The translations under genes and the position numbers were made by a program. The notes below the pieces were generated by a model that searched no databases, was not told where the DNA came from, and saw nothing but the letters and a program-made list of their open reading frames with translations. Source: Devosia soli (GTDB taxonomy: Bacteria; Pseudomonadota; Alphaproteobacteria; Rhizobiales; Devosiaceae). From it: a DNA stretch of 64,000 nucleotides. Where the stretch lies: assembly GCF_000970455.1 (NCBI RefSeq), contig NZ_LAJG01000042.1, positions 248,001 to 312,000 on the forward strand, read 5' to 3'. Shown piece by piece: positions 37,229-46,669 of the stretch; within the stretch, counting starts at the first letter, position 1; the number at the start of each line of letters is the position of its first letter.

Positions 37229-38179
37229 ATGACCCTCTACATTCTCCGCCGGGTTTTCGGTTTTATCGTCACAATCCTCATCGCTGCCATCGTCATTTTC
37301 GCGCTGCTCGACCTGCTCCCCGGCGATCCAGCGCGCTTCATCCTCGGCATCAATGCGACGCCTGAATCGGTCGCCGCCTTGCGCCTTCAGATGGGACTCG
37401 ACGATCCAGCCATCCTTCGTTTCGGCAATTGGCTCTTGGGCATGCTGCGTGGCGATTTCGGCGTGTCGCAGACGCAGAAACTTCCCGTGGCAGACTTGAT
37501 CGCCGCGCGCATGGCCGTCACCCTGCCCTTGACCCTCTTCGCCATGCTCGTTTCGATGCTCGTCGGCCTTCCCCTCGGGATCCTTGCCGCCATGTATCGT
37601 GGCAAGCCGCTCGATACCGTTCTAATGGTGATCGCGCAGGCCGGCGTCGCAGTGCCGAATTTCTGGTTCGGCATGTTGCTGACGCTGCTTTTTGCCGTCA
37701 CGCTGCGCTGGCTGCCGCCTGGTGGGTTTACGCCTTGGGATGAGGACGCCGCAGCATCCCTCCGCGGCCTTGTCCTGCCGAGCCTCGCACTCGCCTTGCC
37801 GCAGGCGGCGATCCTGGCTCGAGTGATGCGCACGGCCCTCGTGGATGTTTCGACGCAGGATTTTATCCGCACCGCTCGCGCCAAAGGCATGACCTTCGGG
37901 GAGGCCATGTGGCGTCATGGCGTGCGCAATGCGCTTCTGCCCGTCTTGACGATTCTTGGGCTGCAATTTGCCTTTCTGATCGCCGGCACGATTATCGTCG
38001 AAAACGTCTTCTACCTGCCCGGCCTGGGCAAGTTAATCTACACTGCCATCATGGAGCGCGATCTCGTCCTCGTGCGCAGCGCTACGATCATCCTTGTCCT
38101 GGTTGTCAGCTTCACCATGCTCGTCGTTGATCTTGCCTATGGGCTTGTCGATCCACGCCTGAGGCAGCGCAGCGCATGA
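37229..38179 (+). CDS. ABC transporter permease, DppB/OppB type
   Basis: A 316-residue inner-membrane permease with six hydrophobic segments. The conserved EAA-like loop is seen as IRTARAKGMTFGEAMWRHGVRNAL. The start MTLYILRRVF at 37229 is typical of the family, but an in-frame ATG at 37211 has a GGGGGAGG ribosome site four bases before it and cannot be excluded. It overlaps the next permease by four bases (ATGA). Confidence 0.92.
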   Translation: MTLYILRRVFGFIVTILIAAIVIFALLDLLPGDPARFILGINATPESVAALRLQMGLDDPAILRFGNWLLGMLRGDFGVSQTQKLPVADLIAARMAVTLPLTLFAMLVSMLVGLPLGILAAMYRGKPLDTVLMVIAQAGVAVPNFWFGMLLTLLFAVTLRWLPPGGFTPWDEDAAASLRGLVLPSLALALPQAAILARVMRTALVDVSTQDFIRTARAKGMTFGEAMWRHGVRNALLPVLTILGLQFAFLIAGTIIVENVFYLPGLGKLIYTAIMERDLVLVRSATIILVLVVSFTMLVVDLAYGLVDPRLRQRSA

Positions 38180-39024
38180 ACGCACAGCTTTTCCGCGCCC
38201 ATCCCGGCTTGGCTATCGGTCTTGCGCTAACAGTTATTTTTGCCCTCCTGGCGCTGCTTTCCGTCGTCTGGACGCCGTTTCCCATTGCCGAAATATCTGT
38301 TGCGAGACGCTTTGCGACGCCCGGACCTGACCATTGGCTCGGGACCGACCAGCTCGGTCGCGACATGCTTTCGCTGATCATGTTCGGCACGCGGACGAGT
38401 TTCACCGTGGGTGCCATCGCTGTACTGATCGGCGCCGGCGTCGGCGTACCACTCGGCCTCGCGGCAGCCATTTATGGTGGGCAGGTCGAATGGCTCGTGC
38501 TGCGCTTTTCCGATCTCGCTTTCGCCTTTCCGGCTGTGGTCATCGCCATCCTGATCGCCGCGCTCATGGGGCCAGGCGCGGGCAATGCGATCATCGCCAT
38601 CGGCATCTTCAATATTCCGGTCTTTGCGCAGGTGGCGCGGGGCGGCGCCATCGCACTTTCAACGCTCGACTTCATCGCGGCGGCCAGGCTGGCAGGCTTG
38701 AGCAAACCCGGAATTGCCATGCGGCATCTGCTGCCCAACATCACGAGTCTCATCATCGTCCAGGGAACGATCCAGCTTTCGCTCGGCATCCTTGCAGAAG
38801 CGGGGCTTTCCTATATCGGCCTCGGCACGCAGCCGCCGGAAACGAGCCTTGGTCTCATGCTGCGGGACGCACAAAGCCTCTTTCTTATCCATCCTTGGCT
38901 CAGCGTCGCGCCGGGCTTGGCCATCGTTCTCATCGTCATCGCGCTCAACATTGCCGGTGATGGCCTTCGCGACGCGCTCGATCCGCGCCTCCGCCGCCCT
39001 GGACTTGCCAATGTCGCTGGTTGA
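38176..39024 (+). CDS. ABC transporter permease, DppC/OppC type
   Basis: A 282-residue second permease with about six hydrophobic segments. LGTDQLGRDMLSLIMFGTRTS near residue 53 is the DppC signature, and the EAA-type loop reads ARLAGLSKPGIAMRHLLPNI. It overlaps the ATPase gene by 14 bases, confirming an operon. Confidence 0.93.
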   Translation: MNAQLFRAHPGLAIGLALTVIFALLALLSVVWTPFPIAEISVARRFATPGPDHWLGTDQLGRDMLSLIMFGTRTSFTVGAIAVLIGAGVGVPLGLAAAIYGGQVEWLVLRFSDLAFAFPAVVIAILIAALMGPGAGNAIIAIGIFNIPVFAQVARGGAIALSTLDFIAAARLAGLSKPGIAMRHLLPNITSLIIVQGTIQLSLGILAEAGLSYIGLGTQPPETSLGLMLRDAQSLFLIHPWLSVAPGLAIVLIVIALNIAGDGLRDALDPRLRRPGLANVAG

Positions 39025-40567
39025 TATTGCCGACCTCACCATTCGCTTCGTCGAGAAAGCGGCCCTGTCCGGGCTCTCACTCAGCATCGACGCGGGCGAC
39101 CGCTTCGGCATTATCGGAGAAAGCGGTTCGGGGAAGTCCCTGACTGCCTTGGCAATAGCCGGCCTTTTGCCCGACAATGCCGAGGTTTCGGGCAGCATCT
39201 CGTTCGATGGCGCCCCCCTGCCCGCTGACGAAAAAGTCATGGCACGGCTGCGCGGCCAGAAAATCGGCATGGTGTTTCAGGAACCGATGACCGCGCTCAA
39301 CCCGCTCATGCGGGTCGGCGATCAGATTGCCGAGGCGATCGCCCTCGCCCATGCAGCGAAACAGAGTACCGTGGGCAGCCTTTTGAGCGAAGTCGGACTG
39401 GAAGGGCGACACGCGGAACGCTTTCCGCATCAACTGTCGGGCGGACAACGCCAGCGCGTTATGATCGCCATGGCGCTGGCCAGCGCCCCCGACCTGATGA
39501 TTGCTGATGAACCGACCTCGGCGCTCGATGTCATCACCCAGCGTATCGTGCTCGACCTTATCCGCGACATTTGCGAACGCCGGCAAATGACGCTGATCTT
39601 CATCAGCCATGATATGCGCGCGGTTGCGGCATTGTGCGATAAGGTTGCCGTCATGCGCGCTGGAACGCTCATCGAAGTGGGCCCCGTCGCGACCGTCCTC
39701 GCGGACCCGCAACACGCCTATACGCAAAAGCTCGTAGCTGCGACACGAATGGTGCCGCGCCAGGGCGAACCGCACATTGCCGGCAAGGCGCTGCTTTCCG
39801 TCGAACGCGTCACGCGGGCTTTTGCGCAGGGTGGTTTCTGGCGCGCGCGCCGACAAGCGCTCCTCGCGGTCGACGATGTCAGCCTGACAATTTCCAGCGG
39901 CGAATGTCTGGCGCTTGTTGGCCCATCTGGATGTGGCAAGACGACGATGGCACGGATGATCGTCGGGCTCGACATGGCAAGCTCGGGCGTGATGCAGCTC
40001 GAGGACACGCGCTATCGCGGCACCGACCTGCCTTCGTCGCGCCGAGCGGATATCTCGCTAGTTTTTCAGGACCCCTTCGGCAGTTTCGATCCGCGCCTGA
40101 CTGTCGCGCAATCGCTTGGCGAACCGTTGCGCCTTGTGCCGGGCGTCACCCCAATGGACCGGCAACTCCGCATCGCGGAGGCGATAGAATCCGTCGGGCT
40201 TGATCGCGCGATGCTGGTGCGCTACCCGCACGAATTTTCCGGTGGTCAACGCCAGCGCCTCGCCATTGCCCGGGCGCTGGTGACGCGGCCAAAGCTCGTC
40301 GTACTCGATGAACCGGTTTCGGCGCTCGATGTCTCGGTGCGCGGCGACGTGCTCGATCTCCTTGCGCGCCTCCAAAGCCAGTTCGGGCTCACCTACCTCA
40401 TCATCAGCCACGACCTCGACATGGTTGCGGCCATGGCGGATCGCGTGCTTGTCATGGAAGCCGGCAGAATCGTTGAAGAAGGCGCTCCCGCGGCGCTTTT
40501 CGCAGCGCCCCAGCATCGTTTGACCAAGGCGTTGATCGCCGCGCGCCTGCCCAATATCGGCGCCTAG
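39011..40567 (+). CDS. Fused double ABC ATPase, DppD-DppF type
   Basis: A 518-residue protein with two complete nucleotide-binding domains. The first has Walker A GESGSGKSLT, signature QLSGGQRQR and Walker B LMIADEP. The second has GPSGCGKTT, FSGGQRQR and LVVLDEP. In many importers these are separate DppD and DppF proteins. It energises the importer encoded just upstream. The ATG at 39011 lies inside the end of the preceding permease gene. Confidence 0.94.
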   Translation: MSLVDIADLTIRFVEKAALSGLSLSIDAGDRFGIIGESGSGKSLTALAIAGLLPDNAEVSGSISFDGAPLPADEKVMARLRGQKIGMVFQEPMTALNPLMRVGDQIAEAIALAHAAKQSTVGSLLSEVGLEGRHAERFPHQLSGGQRQRVMIAMALASAPDLMIADEPTSALDVITQRIVLDLIRDICERRQMTLIFISHDMRAVAALCDKVAVMRAGTLIEVGPVATVLADPQHAYTQKLVAATRMVPRQGEPHIAGKALLSVERVTRAFAQGGFWRARRQALLAVDDVSLTISSGECLALVGPSGCGKTTMARMIVGLDMASSGVMQLEDTRYRGTDLPSSRRADISLVFQDPFGSFDPRLTVAQSLGEPLRLVPGVTPMDRQLRIAEAIESVGLDRAMLVRYPHEFSGGQRQRLAIARALVTRPKLVVLDEPVSALDVSVRGDVLDLLARLQSQFGLTYLIISHDLDMVAAMADRVLVMEAGRIVEEGAPAALFAAPQHRLTKALIAARLPNIGA

Positions 40568-40788
40568 CCGCCAAGCCCGAGCTTATTCCGCAAGGCGTCG
40601 ATCCGGCGCGAGGCTTCTGCCTTGCTGAGCTCATCGTCGAATTCCTCCGGCTCATGCGCCTGCTCGGACAGCGTCTTCAAGTAAGACGCCTGCGCATCGG
40701 TCATCGGGTCATCGCCAGTAGTCCATTCGTTCGGATCTTTTTCAAGATTGGAATGCGGACCCGGATCGACTTTTGAATTTGTGGACAT
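40564..40788 (-). CDS. DUF3072 family protein (74 aa)
   Basis: AGGAG eight bases upstream selects the ATG at 40788. The core PMTDAQASYLKTLSEQA followed by LSKAEASRRIDAL matches the DUF3072 signature. Function is unknown. Its TAG overlaps the convergent ABC ATPase stop (CTAG at 40564-40567). Confidence 0.85.
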   Translation of the reverse strand: MSTNSKVDPGPHSNLEKDPNEWTTGDDPMTDAQASYLKTLSEQAHEPEEFDDELSKAEASRRIDALRNKLGLGG

Positions 40789-40839
40789 GAGAGAACTCCT
40801 GTTTGTTCTCTTAATGTTCACACCACCCAATCCGTTCCC

Positions 40840-42153
40840 TCAACGGGTGTTGTGCAGCAGACCTTGGAACGAGCGGTAGCTTGCCTTCGGCGTGCGCTTC
40901 TGGGTCTGATAGTCGACGTGAACGAGGCCAAAGCGCTTGTCATAGCCCTCCGCCCATTCGTAATTGTCGAGCAGCGACCAGGCGAAATAGCCGCGGACAT
41001 CGGCCCCGGCCGCACGGGCAGCAAGCACCGCCCTGAGATGCTCGTCGTAATATTTTACACGGCGCGGGTCATCGTCGCCCTCGACCTCGGCCATGCCGTT
41101 TTCGGTCACGTAGAGCGGGATCTTTGTGTATTCGTTGGAGACACGCACCAAGAGATCCGAAAGGCCCTTGTGGTAGATTTCCCAGCCGATATCGGTGAGT
41201 TCAAGATTGCCCTTGACCTGTTCGACTGGACGGCTCGGATCACTCGAAGCCTTGTAAAGTCCGCGGGTATAGTAGTTGATCCCGAGCCAATCGAGCGGGC
41301 GGGAAACGACGTCCATATCATCTTGGTAATTGGCCGGCAGGTAGGGCGCGAGCCATTCGGTCAATTCGCTCGGATATTGGCCCTTGAGCACGCCGCCGAG
41401 ATACCAGCGATTAAAGACCGCATCGCCGAAATTGCACGCGGCCTGGTCGGCTTCACTGTCGGTGGCCGGCTCGGACTTTTCGAGGTTGAGCACGATACCG
41501 AGATTTTTGGTGCTCGTCGCGCGCAGCGCATCGATAGCGGTGCCATGGGCAAAAAGCACATGATGCATGGCGCGGGCCGCGGCGCGCATATCGCGATAAC
41601 CGGGCGCGTGGATGCCGAGATAATGGCTGAGAAAAGCAACGCACCAGGGCTCGTTGATCGTCGCCGTGGCAGCAAGGCGATCGCCGAATCTTTCGCCGAC
41701 GAGCGTTGCGTAATCCGCGAACCAGCTGGCAATGTCGCGATTCATCCAGCCGCCGCGGTCCTGCAGCGTCGAAGGCAGATCCCAGTGATAGAGCGTTGCG
41801 TATGGCTTGAGCCCGCGCTCGAGCATGCCATCTATCAGGCGATCATAGAAATCAAGGCCAGCCTGATTGACAGCGCCCGTGCCTTCCGGCATCAGGCGCG
41901 GCCAGGCGAAGGAAAACCGATAGGCATCAAAACCACCATCCCGGATAAGATCGAGATCCTGCGGCCAAAGCTCATAGTGATTGCAGGCATCGCGGCCGGT
42001 ATCGCCATTTTTCACATTGCCGGGCGTCGCAGAGAAGGTGTCCCAGATCGACTGACCGCGACCATCGCGCTGTCCACCTTCGATCTGATAGGCCGCCGTC
42101 GCCACGCCAAAGGTAAAGTCAGGACCAAAGTCCTTCCGATCGATCGAGAACAT
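40840..42153 (-). CDS. GH1 family beta-glucosidase
   Basis: A 437-residue glycoside hydrolase that cleaves beta-linked glucose or galactose from small sugars. The acid/base motif TINEPW and nucleophile motif YVTENG are both intact, with the N-terminal family patch FTFGVATAAYQIEG. The ATG at 42153 is chosen because GGAGGGG precedes it. There is no signal peptide, so it acts in the cytosol, where it could process imported disaccharides. Confidence 0.94.
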   Translation of the reverse strand: MFSIDRKDFGPDFTFGVATAAYQIEGGQRDGRGQSIWDTFSATPGNVKNGDTGRDACNHYELWPQDLDLIRDGGFDAYRFSFAWPRLMPEGTGAVNQAGLDFYDRLIDGMLERGLKPYATLYHWDLPSTLQDRGGWMNRDIASWFADYATLVGERFGDRLAATATINEPWCVAFLSHYLGIHAPGYRDMRAAARAMHHVLFAHGTAIDALRATSTKNLGIVLNLEKSEPATDSEADQAACNFGDAVFNRWYLGGVLKGQYPSELTEWLAPYLPANYQDDMDVVSRPLDWLGINYYTRGLYKASSDPSRPVEQVKGNLELTDIGWEIYHKGLSDLLVRVSNEYTKIPLYVTENGMAEVEGDDDPRRVKYYDEHLRAVLAARAAGADVRGYFAWSLLDNYEWAEGYDKRFGLVHVDYQTQKRTPKASYRSFQGLLHNTR

Positions 42154-42247
42154 AGCCCCTCCGCTCAGGCCTGCCGCCTGTATCAGAGTTCGGATATCCG
42201 GTTCGGAAATGCCATGCAATCGATTTCATCACCGATTTCGAGTGCTG

Positions 42248-42340
42248 CGACACCACAATGGCTGGGCGTCGCTGGAGCATGGGTCGATTGATGTAAAGAA
42301 AGGGAACGCTGACGACCGCGCCGCGCTCAAAGCTCGGCCT
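42248..42340 (-). pseudogene. PemK/MazF-like toxin remnant without start codon
   Basis: On the minus strand, the frame beginning where the lost start would be reads PSFERGAVVSVPFLYINRP and then RRPAIVVS, which is the N-terminal half of a PemK/MazF-type ribonuclease toxin. The expected ATG is AGG (42340-42338), and after VVS the protein turns into unrelated sequence, so both ends are damaged. It directly follows the antitoxin remnant. Confidence 0.6.
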
Positions 42341-42542
42341 AGGCTCGGCGGTCGGCGTCGCTGTCCCACTCGGTGAAAACGCCGAATGGGTCGTCTGCTG
42401 TCTCGACATTGGCGCGTGTCATGATGACCCGTCCATTTTCGATCGCATAGGCAATCTCATCGCCTTCACTCAGCTTCAGCGCTTAACGCACCGATTGCGG
42501 TATGGTCGTTTGAGCCTTGCTCGTCAGTTTGCTGGTGATCAT
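42327..42542 (-). pseudogene. PrlF/AbrB-type antitoxin with two in-frame stops
   Basis: The frame from the ATG at 42542 (AGAGGTG upstream) reads MITSKLTSKAQTTIPQSVR, then TAA (codon 20), then ALKLSEGDEIAYAIENGRVI and DPFGVFTEWDSDADRRA, then TAG, then AEL and TGA. This matches the PrlF-type antitoxin pattern (SWAP-hairpin domain, then P-F-x-x-F-x-E-W-x-S-x-x-D). The TAG falls where family members have Tyr before Ala-Glu/Asp-Leu at the C-terminus. Two nonsense codons make it a pseudogene. Confidence 0.7.
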
Positions 42543-42589
42543 CGTGCACCTCTGAAGGCAATGTAAGGAATTTCCCTACCCCTGCCAAA

Positions 42590-43648
42590 CTAGGCGACTT
42601 TGATCAGCAAGGTCCGCGCGATCTGGCGATAGATACCAGCCTCCGTTCCCTCCGGTTCGGCAACGAGAGGCGGCATGCCGTCGTCTGAATATTCACGGAT
42701 GGACATGACCAGAGGGACCGCGCCGAGGAAGGGAATTTCGAGGCGCGCGGCGGCCCGTTCGGCGCCACCAGTTCCAAAAATATCGTAGCGGTTGCCGGTA
42801 TCTGGGGCGATGAAATAGCTCATGTTTTCAATGAGGCCGAGGATCGGCACGGACATGCGGCGGAGCATGTCGATGGCCTTTTGAGCGTCGATCAGCGCGA
42901 GGTCCTGCGGGGTCGAGACGATGACGACGCCATCGACGATCGTCTGCTGGAAAAGGCCGATATGGATGTCGCCCGTGCCGGGCGGTAGGTCGATGACGAG
43001 GACGTCTAGATCGCCCCAATCGGTTTCACGGAGGAGTTGCCGGAGGCCGGACGTGGCCATGGGACCGCGCCAGACGACGGCCTGGCCCGGCACGAGCATC
43101 GAGCCGATCGACATGACTTTCAGGCCAAAGGCTTCGTGTGGCTGAAAAATGCCATCGTCGCGCAGAGCCGTGCGGCCTTCGATGCCGAGCAGCTTGGGGA
43201 CCGAGGGGCCGTAGAGATCGGCGTCGAGCATGCCGACCTTGAGGCCTTCGGCGGCGAGCGAAAGCGCGAGATTGACCGAGGTGGTAGATTTGCCAACGCC
43301 ACCCTTGCCCGAGCCGACGGCGATGATGCGACGTACGCCTTTAACGCGCGTCTTGCCCTGTGGCTGGGGCGAGCCGTGAGAAAATTTCGGCGTGTTCTGC
43401 TTCTCCGAGGTAATAGACACCATCAGCTTGCGTTCGCCGGACAGATCTTTCGCAGCGGCGATCGCAGCCTCACGGACCGGACCGAAGGCGGCTTCCATGC
43501 CCGGCTGGACGGCGACGGCGAAGGCAACGGCGCTCGGGGTGACGATGATTTCGGAGAGGCCGGAATAGCTGGCGAGATCACCGCCGCCGGGAACGTCCAC
43601 ATTGGCAAGGGCAGCCTTAATCTGGGCGGCGAGTTCGGTATCGGCCAT
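42590..43648 (-). CDS. Mrp/NBP35-type iron-sulfur carrier ATPase
   Basis: A 352-residue protein. The N-terminal 90 residues look like the MIP18/DUF59 domain. The ParA-like ATPase domain starts VGSGKGGVGKSTTSVNLAL (deviant Walker A) and has DLPPGTGD. The C-terminal metal site that holds iron-sulfur clusters (C-x-x-C) appears to be missing. The ATG at 43648 is preferred because GGGAG precedes it. Confidence 0.9.
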   Translation of the reverse strand: MADTELAAQIKAALANVDVPGGGDLASYSGLSEIIVTPSAVAFAVAVQPGMEAAFGPVREAAIAAAKDLSGERKLMVSITSEKQNTPKFSHGSPQPQGKTRVKGVRRIIAVGSGKGGVGKSTTSVNLALSLAAEGLKVGMLDADLYGPSVPKLLGIEGRTALRDDGIFQPHEAFGLKVMSIGSMLVPGQAVVWRGPMATSGLRQLLRETDWGDLDVLVIDLPPGTGDIHIGLFQQTIVDGVVIVSTPQDLALIDAQKAIDMLRRMSVPILGLIENMSYFIAPDTGNRYDIFGTGGAERAAARLEIPFLGAVPLVMSIREYSDDGMPPLVAEPEGTEAGIYRQIARTLLIKVA

Positions 43649-43751
43649 CTTGGCTCCCAAAAGAAAAGACCTCCCCCAGGCGGTGCGCGGGCGAGGTCGT
43701 GAAGCGCAGCCGCGGAAAATAGCCGCGGCCTATCAATGAATTACGTCGCCC

Positions 43752-44405
43752 TTAGAGGATCGACTGGCCGGTGCCGGCCCAATCCTTAAGGAAGCCTTCA
43801 ATGCCCGCATTGGTAAGCGGGTGGTTGGCGAGCTTCTTGATCACGTCTGGCGGGATGGTCGCCACGTCGGCGCCGACGAGGGCGACCTGGGTCACGTGGT
43901 TGGGCGAGCGGATCGAAGCGGCGAGAATCTGCGTCTCGAACTGATAATTGTCGTAGATGGTGCGGATGTCTTCGATCAGTTCGACGCCATCGAGGTTGAT
44001 GTCATCGAGGCGGCCGAGGAAGGGCGAGATGTAGGTCGCGCCGGCCTTGGCAGCGAGCAGCGCCTGGTTGGCCGAGAAGCAGAGCGTGACGTTGGTCTTG
44101 ATGCCCTTGTCCTTGAAATACTTGGTTGCTTTCAAGCCATTGAGCGTGAGCGGAAGCTTGACGACGACGTTGGAGGCGATCTTGGCCAAGTGTTCGCCTT
44201 CGGCGACCATGCCATCGAATTCAAGACTGGCGACTTCGGCGGAGACCGGATCGGACGTGATGCCGCAGATTTCCTTGATGACTTCCTTGAAGTCGCGGCC
44301 GGACTTGGCGATCAGCGACGGGTTGGTGGTGACACCGTTGATCAGCCCTGCCTCATTGAGTTCCTTGATCGCGGCGGTATCTGCAGTGTCGACGAAGAAC
44401 TTCAT
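43752..44405 (-). CDS. tal: Transaldolase, short form
   Basis: A 217-residue enzyme of the pentose phosphate pathway. The start [16 protein letters not shown], the N-x-P-S patch [12 protein letters not shown] and the Schiff-base Lys in NVVVKLPLT are as expected for the short TalB/fructose-6-phosphate aldolase-like group. GGAGGG precedes the ATG. Confidence 0.95.
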   Translation of the reverse strand: MKFFVDTADTAAIKELNEAGLINGVTTNPSLIAKSGRDFKEVIKEICGITSDPVSAEVASLEFDGMVAEGEHLAKIASNVVVKLPLTLNGLKATKYFKDKGIKTNVTLCFSANQALLAAKAGATYISPFLGRLDDINLDGVELIEDIRTIYDNYQFETQILAASIRSPNHVTQVALVGADVATIPPDVIKKLANHPLTNAGIEGFLKDWAGTGQSIL

Positions 44406-44487
44406 CGTTCCCTCCTAAAAAGCGTTTATGTCCCGGCCAGTTAGCCGGATGCTAGTCCATGGCGGCGCTGAGCCGCAAGCATTGTGC

Positions 44488-45672
44488 TCAGCGAACGGCG
44501 CCAAGGAAGGCATCCGCCAGATCACCGACGCGATCTTCCGGGATGCCAGCGACATTGATGCGACTATCACCAGTCATATAGACACCGTTTCCGGCTTTTA
44601 AATGTTCTACGGCGTCATTGCTGAGCCCGAGCAGAGAAAACATCCCGCGGTGGTCGGCAACGAAGTCGAAGTCGGTAGAGTTCGAGCGTTCGCGGATTGC
44701 ATCCGCGAGTTTTTTCCTCAATGAAATCATACGGTTACGCATTACCGCCAGTTCCGATTCCCACTCTGCGCGCAAGGATGCGTCCTCGAGAATGGTGCGG
44801 ATAATTTCCGCGCCATGATCGGGCGGCTGCGAATAGGCGCCGCGGATAATGTTGAGAAGCTGGGAATTTGTGACCTCAGCTTCCTCGGCGTTGCGGGCAA
44901 CGAGGATGGCGGCCCCGACACGCTCGCGATAAAGCCCGAAATTCTTCGAGCCAGAGAATGCTACCAGAGCTTCGGGGACCGTGGATAGAATCTTGCGCGT
45001 TCCATAGGCATCGGCCTCGATGCCGTCGCCGAAACCAAGGTACGCGAGATCGACGAACGGCAACGCGCCGGTGCGCTTGAGGCTGTCGGCGACCTGATCC
45101 CACTGGCTGTCGGTGAGGTTAGCGCCGGTCGGGTTGTGGCAGCAGCCATGCAACAGAACGACGTCGCCGGCGCTCAATTTATCAAGCGCGGCAAGCATTT
45201 CGTCGAATTTAACGCCGCGGGTCGCCGCGTCGAAATAGGGATAAGTCGCGACCTTAAGGCCCGAATTGATGGCGATCGGGTTGTGGTTGGCCCAGGTCGG
45301 GTCGGACACATAAACCCTGGCCCCGGGACGGGCGCGGTTGATGAGCTGCATCAGGACCCAGAGCGAGCCAGTGCCACCGGGAGCCTGGGCAATGCGGACG
45401 CGAGAGCGGTCGACGCTGTCGGCAAGGACAAGGTCCAGCACCGCGGTGCCAAAGCCCTTGTTGCCGGCGATCCCGAGATAAGTCTTTGTTTTTTCGTTCG
45501 AAAGGATCTTCTCTTCGGCTTTGCGCACGGCGGTCATGACCGGGGTCACGCCTTTTTCGTCCTTATAGACACCGACGCCGAGGTCGATCTTGGTGGGACG
45601 GGAGTCGGCCGCATATTCGCCCATCAGCGCAAGAATCTTGTCGCCGGGGGCCTTGGAGAGGGTTTCGAACAT
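44488..45672 (-). CDS. Aromatic/aspartate aminotransferase (class I)
   Basis: A 394-residue PLP enzyme. The PLP-binding Lys sits in SGSKNFGLYRERVG, and LLHGCCHNPTG and DPTWANH are visible. It transfers amino groups among aromatic amino acids, aspartate and 2-oxo acids. Family length and motifs are intact. TyrB-like and AspC-like functions cannot be separated here. Confidence 0.93.
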   Translation of the reverse strand: MFETLSKAPGDKILALMGEYAADSRPTKIDLGVGVYKDEKGVTPVMTAVRKAEEKILSNEKTKTYLGIAGNKGFGTAVLDLVLADSVDRSRVRIAQAPGGTGSLWVLMQLINRARPGARVYVSDPTWANHNPIAINSGLKVATYPYFDAATRGVKFDEMLAALDKLSAGDVVLLHGCCHNPTGANLTDSQWDQVADSLKRTGALPFVDLAYLGFGDGIEADAYGTRKILSTVPEALVAFSGSKNFGLYRERVGAAILVARNAEEAEVTNSQLLNIIRGAYSQPPDHGAEIIRTILEDASLRAEWESELAVMRNRMISLRKKLADAIRERSNSTDFDFVADHRGMFSLLGLSNDAVEHLKAGNGVYMTGDSRINVAGIPEDRVGDLADAFLGAVR

Positions 45673-45739
45673 TTTTGGAAGTCCGGTGGGAAAGCGCCGC
45701 CTTTATAGGCGGAATGGGGATTTTTGCAATCTTTCGCGA

Positions 45740-46669
45740 CTAGCGCTTTATGCCTAAGCGCTCAAGCTCGGCGATTAATTGCGGAATGATTTCAAAGAGA
45801 TCGCCGATCAGCGCGACATCGGCAATCTTCACGAGAGGCGATTCGGGATCGGTGTTGATGGCGAAAATCTTCTTGGCGCCCTGGATGCCGGCGAGGTGCT
45901 GCAGCGCGCCAGAAATGCCGATGGCGATATAGAGATCGGGCGCGATGATCTTGCCGGTCTGGCCGATCTGCCAATCGTTGGGGGCGTAGCCGGCGTCGAC
46001 CGCTGCACGGGTGGCGCCGACAGCGGCACCGAGGGTTTTTCCCAGCTTTTCAATGAGTTGGAAGCCTTCGGCAGAGCCAACCGAGACGCCGCCGCCGATG
46101 ACGATCTGGGCGGTGGCGAGATCGGGCGTGTCGCTATCAGTGCGATGCGCGGCGAGAAAGCGGGCGGCGGAAGTAACTGAAAGGTCTAGCGTTTCTATCG
46201 GCGCATCGTTGCCGGAAGCGGCGGGGCGGAAAGCCGAGGCGCGGAAAGTGAGGAGATGTGTGGCCTGCCGGTCCTCGACGGTTTCGAGAGCATTTCCAGC
46301 GTAGATGGGGCGCGTGAAGCGGTTGGGGCCGAGGATTTCGACAATGTCAGTGACCGGCTGGATATCGAGCTTGGCGGCAAGACGCGGGATGACATCCTTC
46401 CCCACCGAAGACGCACTTGCGGTAACATTACGATACCGTTGAGCGAGGTTCTCGAGGGAATTGGTTATGGTTTCGGCAGTCTCGGGGGCGGTGACAGTGA
46501 TCACTTGGTGAACGCCGGCGATTTTTGCCGCTTCGGCAGCGATCGGAGCGGGATTTTCGGCGACGACGAGAATGTCGACCGCGCCCAGTTCGCTAGCAGC
46601 GGCGACGAGGCGGGCGGTTGCGGGCGAGAGGGCGCCGTTGTCGTGATCGGCAAGCAGGAGAACCGACAT
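45740..46669 (-). CDS. etfA: Electron transfer flavoprotein alpha subunit
   Basis: A 309-residue FAD-binding subunit. The C-terminal ETF domain shows GGGVSVGSAEGF, GATRAAVDAG, GQTGKIIAPDLYIAIGISG and QHLAGIQGAKKIFAINTD. It passes electrons from acyl-CoA dehydrogenases to ETF-ubiquinone oxidoreductase. Its start overlaps the etfB stop by three bases. Confidence 0.96.
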   Translation of the reverse strand: MSVLLLADHDNGALSPATARLVAAASELGAVDILVVAENPAPIAAEAAKIAGVHQVITVTAPETAETITNSLENLAQRYRNVTASASSVGKDVIPRLAAKLDIQPVTDIVEILGPNRFTRPIYAGNALETVEDRQATHLLTFRASAFRPAASGNDAPIETLDLSVTSAARFLAAHRTDSDTPDLATAQIVIGGGVSVGSAEGFQLIEKLGKTLGAAVGATRAAVDAGYAPNDWQIGQTGKIIAPDLYIAIGISGALQHLAGIQGAKKIFAINTDPESPLVKIADVALIGDLFEIIPQLIAELERLGIKR

